A stretch of 5,482 nt of DNA. Source: Bryobacterales bacterium (GTDB lineage Bacteria; Acidobacteriota; Terriglobia; Bryobacterales; Bryobacteraceae). The translations under genes and the position numbers were made by a program. Position 1 is the stretch's first letter; the number at the start of each line of letters is the position of its first letter. A model generated the notes under the pieces. The model was not told where the DNA came from and did not search any database. It saw only the letters and a list, made by a program, of their open reading frames with translations. Where the stretch lies: positions 1 to 5,482 of the forward strand of contig JAEHDI010000777.1 of NCBI GenBank assembly GCA_016880505.1, read 5' to 3'. Shown one piece after another: positions 4,651 through 5,482 of this stretch.

Positions 4651-5482
4651 AGTGATTCACTCCTCGAATTGGGTTGAGTGATCCGCGGATCACGGTTGTC
4701 GGTTTTCGTGGTCTTGCGATCACGATGAATTCCGCCGTCACAGGCGACGGCGGAAGCCTTTGGCTGCCCCAAGGTACGAAAGTGGCGCGCCAGCCGGCCC
4801 GGTTCTGTCAGCCGGAAGGCAATTGCCATGCCGTCATCATACACGACGCGCCAGGGTCGCGATTCTTTCAGCGCTCCAGCCAGTGGAGAATCGACGGGAA
4901 GCAAGACTGTCTCGACGTCGTAACGGTCCAGAGTGTGTTCCCAATCGTACTTCACGTTCAGGGCCTCGAGCATCTTCTTGCCCAGTTCGGCGCCATAGAA
5001 ATCGACCCTTCCGTCGATAAAGACTTTCGTCCTGGGATAGCAGCAGTAAATCAGGTAATCGCCCCACTCGTCGTGGGTGAAAACGTTCCGTAAAGAAGGA
5101 TCCTGCTCGCGCAACGCCTCCAGCGCTTTCGCCGGATATCGTTTCTTGCTGTACTCGGGCCGGAACTTCTCCGGTGCATTCGGCGCATAAACGAGCAATC
5201 CGATGATCGTGAGTGCGAACGCACTCGCCACGTGAAGCCGTGGCACGCGGTCCGTCAGGTTGATCTCGGCGGCAATCGACTGCACCGAATCCGCGACACC
5301 GCGAAGCCAGCCGGCGACCGGGGCCGATGCCAGCCGGCCCAGGAACTCGCTGAGGGCCCAGGCAACGATCGGCGCCGCTACCACCACGAAGATTGGAATG
5401 TTGCGGGCAGACATCAGCGCCAGGTGCATCCACCCGAAAATCAGAATCGCGTGCGCAAATCGCTTGCGGTAAAGACTCCACA
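4647..5482 (-). CDS. Multi-pass membrane protein with glycosyltransferase-like C-terminal domain (N terminus outside window)
   Basis: The last 277 residues of a larger protein are visible; the frame is open to the right edge, starting WSLYRKRFAHAILIFGW. There are about three membrane segments: residues about 8-22, then IPIFVVVAAPIVAWALSEFLG (about 28-48), read as IPIFVVVAAP plus IVAWALSEFLG, and VASAFALTIIGLLVYA (about 84-99). A soluble domain follows with THDEWGDYLIYCCYP and TKVFIDGRVDFYG (about 135-163). The combination ARNIP, WGxYLIY and FIDGRxDxYG recalls C-terminal regions of uncharacterised bacterial membrane proteins related to PMT/ArnT-type glycosyltransferases. I recognise it from memory only, and the substrate is unknown. 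The catalytic N-terminal half, if any, is not here. The last 45 or so residues are polar, low in hydrophobics and look unconserved; they contain regulatory-looking palindromes. The stop overlaps the flp1 GTG by 4 bases. Its role in the Tad system, if any, is unproven. Confidence 0.78.
   Translation of the reverse strand, partial: WSLYRKRFAHAILIFGWMHLALMSARNIPIFVVVAAPIVAWALSEFLGRLASAPVAGWLRGVADSVQSIAAEINLTDRVPRLHVASAFALTIIGLLVYAPNAPEKFRPEYSKKRYPAKALEALREQDPSLRNVFTHDEWGDYLIYCCYPRTKVFIDGRVDFYGAELGKKMLEALNVKYDWEHTLDRYDVETVLLPVDSPLAGALKESRPWRVVYDDGMAIAFRLTEPGRLARHFRTLGQPKASAVACDGGIHRDRKTTKTDNRDPRITQPNSRSESL
4660..4665 (-). promoter_or_regulatory. Ribosome-binding site of flp1
   Basis: GAGGAG on the minus strand lies 9 bases before the GTG at 4650-4648. 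It decides between that GTG and the ATG three codons later. It sits inside the last codons of the upstream membrane protein, so ribosomes ending that gene would be placed directly over it. Confidence 0.75.
4678..4693. promoter_or_regulatory. Perfect 16-bp palindrome upstream of flp1, candidate operator
   Basis: GTGATCCGCGGATCAC is a perfect inverted repeat with no spacer, 27 bases before the flp1 start. Its half GATCACG (4688-4694) recurs 30 bp away at 4718-4724, about three helical turns. A smaller near-perfect dyad, AGTGATTCACT (4651-4661), sits at the flp1 start. The layout looks like a dimeric transcription-factor site for the pilin genes. GTGA and TCAC are separated by 8 bases, so it does not fit the CRP spacing of 6. 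It lies in the coding tail of the upstream gene. No convincing -35/-10 or sigma-54 promoter was found next to it. Confidence 0.5.
4730..4755 (-). other. 10-bp stem-loop in the 3' end of the upstream membrane-protein gene
   Basis: On the transcript UUCCGCCGUC pairs perfectly with GACGGCGGAA around a 6-base loop (GCCUGU). It is GC-rich and stable. No U-run follows, so it is not a standard intrinsic terminator. It precedes the flp1 start by about 80 bases and could be an RNA-processing or stabilising element, or a Rho-related pause. The inverted repeat is seen directly; its function is unknown. Confidence 0.5.

Noticed and set aside
4678..4693. CRP/FNR binding site
   Set aside because: GTGA and TCAC are separated by 8 bases rather than the 6 of CRP sites, and the FNR TTGAT-N4-ATCAA pattern is absent. 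Kept only as a palindrome of unknown binder.
4651..4800. Sigma-70 or sigma-54 promoter for flp1
   Set aside because: I found no convincing -10 hexamer, TTGACA-like box or GG-N10-GC element at sensible spacing on the minus strand. A promoter may exist but I cannot place it.

Overview
The window is a single-strand (minus) block of a GC-rich bacterial genome. It carries most of a Tad (tight adherence, type IVc pilus) locus. Every supportable gene reads right to left. Gaps are 9 to 73 bases and two junctions are 4-base overlaps, so the genes look like one operon. Protein style (Flp pilins with GQDLVEYxLLLAFV, a CpaB with a long proline-rich C-terminal tail, a secretin with a Pro/Ala-rich end) suggests an Acidobacteriota-like soil bacterium, possibly related to Solibacter/Bryobacter. 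That assignment is inference from memory of similar loci, not a database result.

Layout in transcription order. (1) 5482-4647: C-terminal part of a multi-pass membrane protein of uncertain function, resembling the extracytoplasmic end of large bacterial glycosyltransferase-like membrane proteins. (2) 4650-4468: flp pilin 1, starting with GTG in a 4-base overlap with the previous stop. (3) A strong stem-loop at 4454-4430 in the 73-base gap. (4) 4394-4203: flp pilin 2, a diverged paralogue. (5) 4187-3279: cpaB/rcpC. (6) 3282-1714: cpaC/rcpA, the outer-membrane secretin. (7) 1682-516: cpaE/tadZ, the MinD/ParA-like localisation ATPase. (8) 506-1: the first 168 codons of cpaF/tadA, the motor ATPase, cut by the window edge.

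How they work together: Flp prepilins are inserted in the inner membrane and cleaved after the Gly of GQDLVEY by a prepilin peptidase (TadV/CpaA, not in this window). CpaF powers fibre assembly with TadB/TadC (expected beyond the left edge). CpaE places the machine in the cell. CpaC forms the outer-membrane pore, and CpaB is its periplasmic partner. The order flp, cpaB, cpaC, cpaE, cpaF is the usual Tad order.

The least ordinary part is the 4430-4755 interval. It holds an 11-bp hairpin between the two pilin genes, a perfect 16-bp palindrome just upstream of flp1, a cluster of GTGA/TCAC half-sites, and a 10-bp stem-loop. The last three lie inside the poorly conserved C-terminal tail of the upstream membrane protein. 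I see no wholly new system. The candidates for something undescribed are the regulation of the pilin pair and the extra C-terminal segments on CpaB and the secretin. No gene-free stretch exceeds 73 bases. I found no RNA genes, CRISPR arrays or mobile elements.
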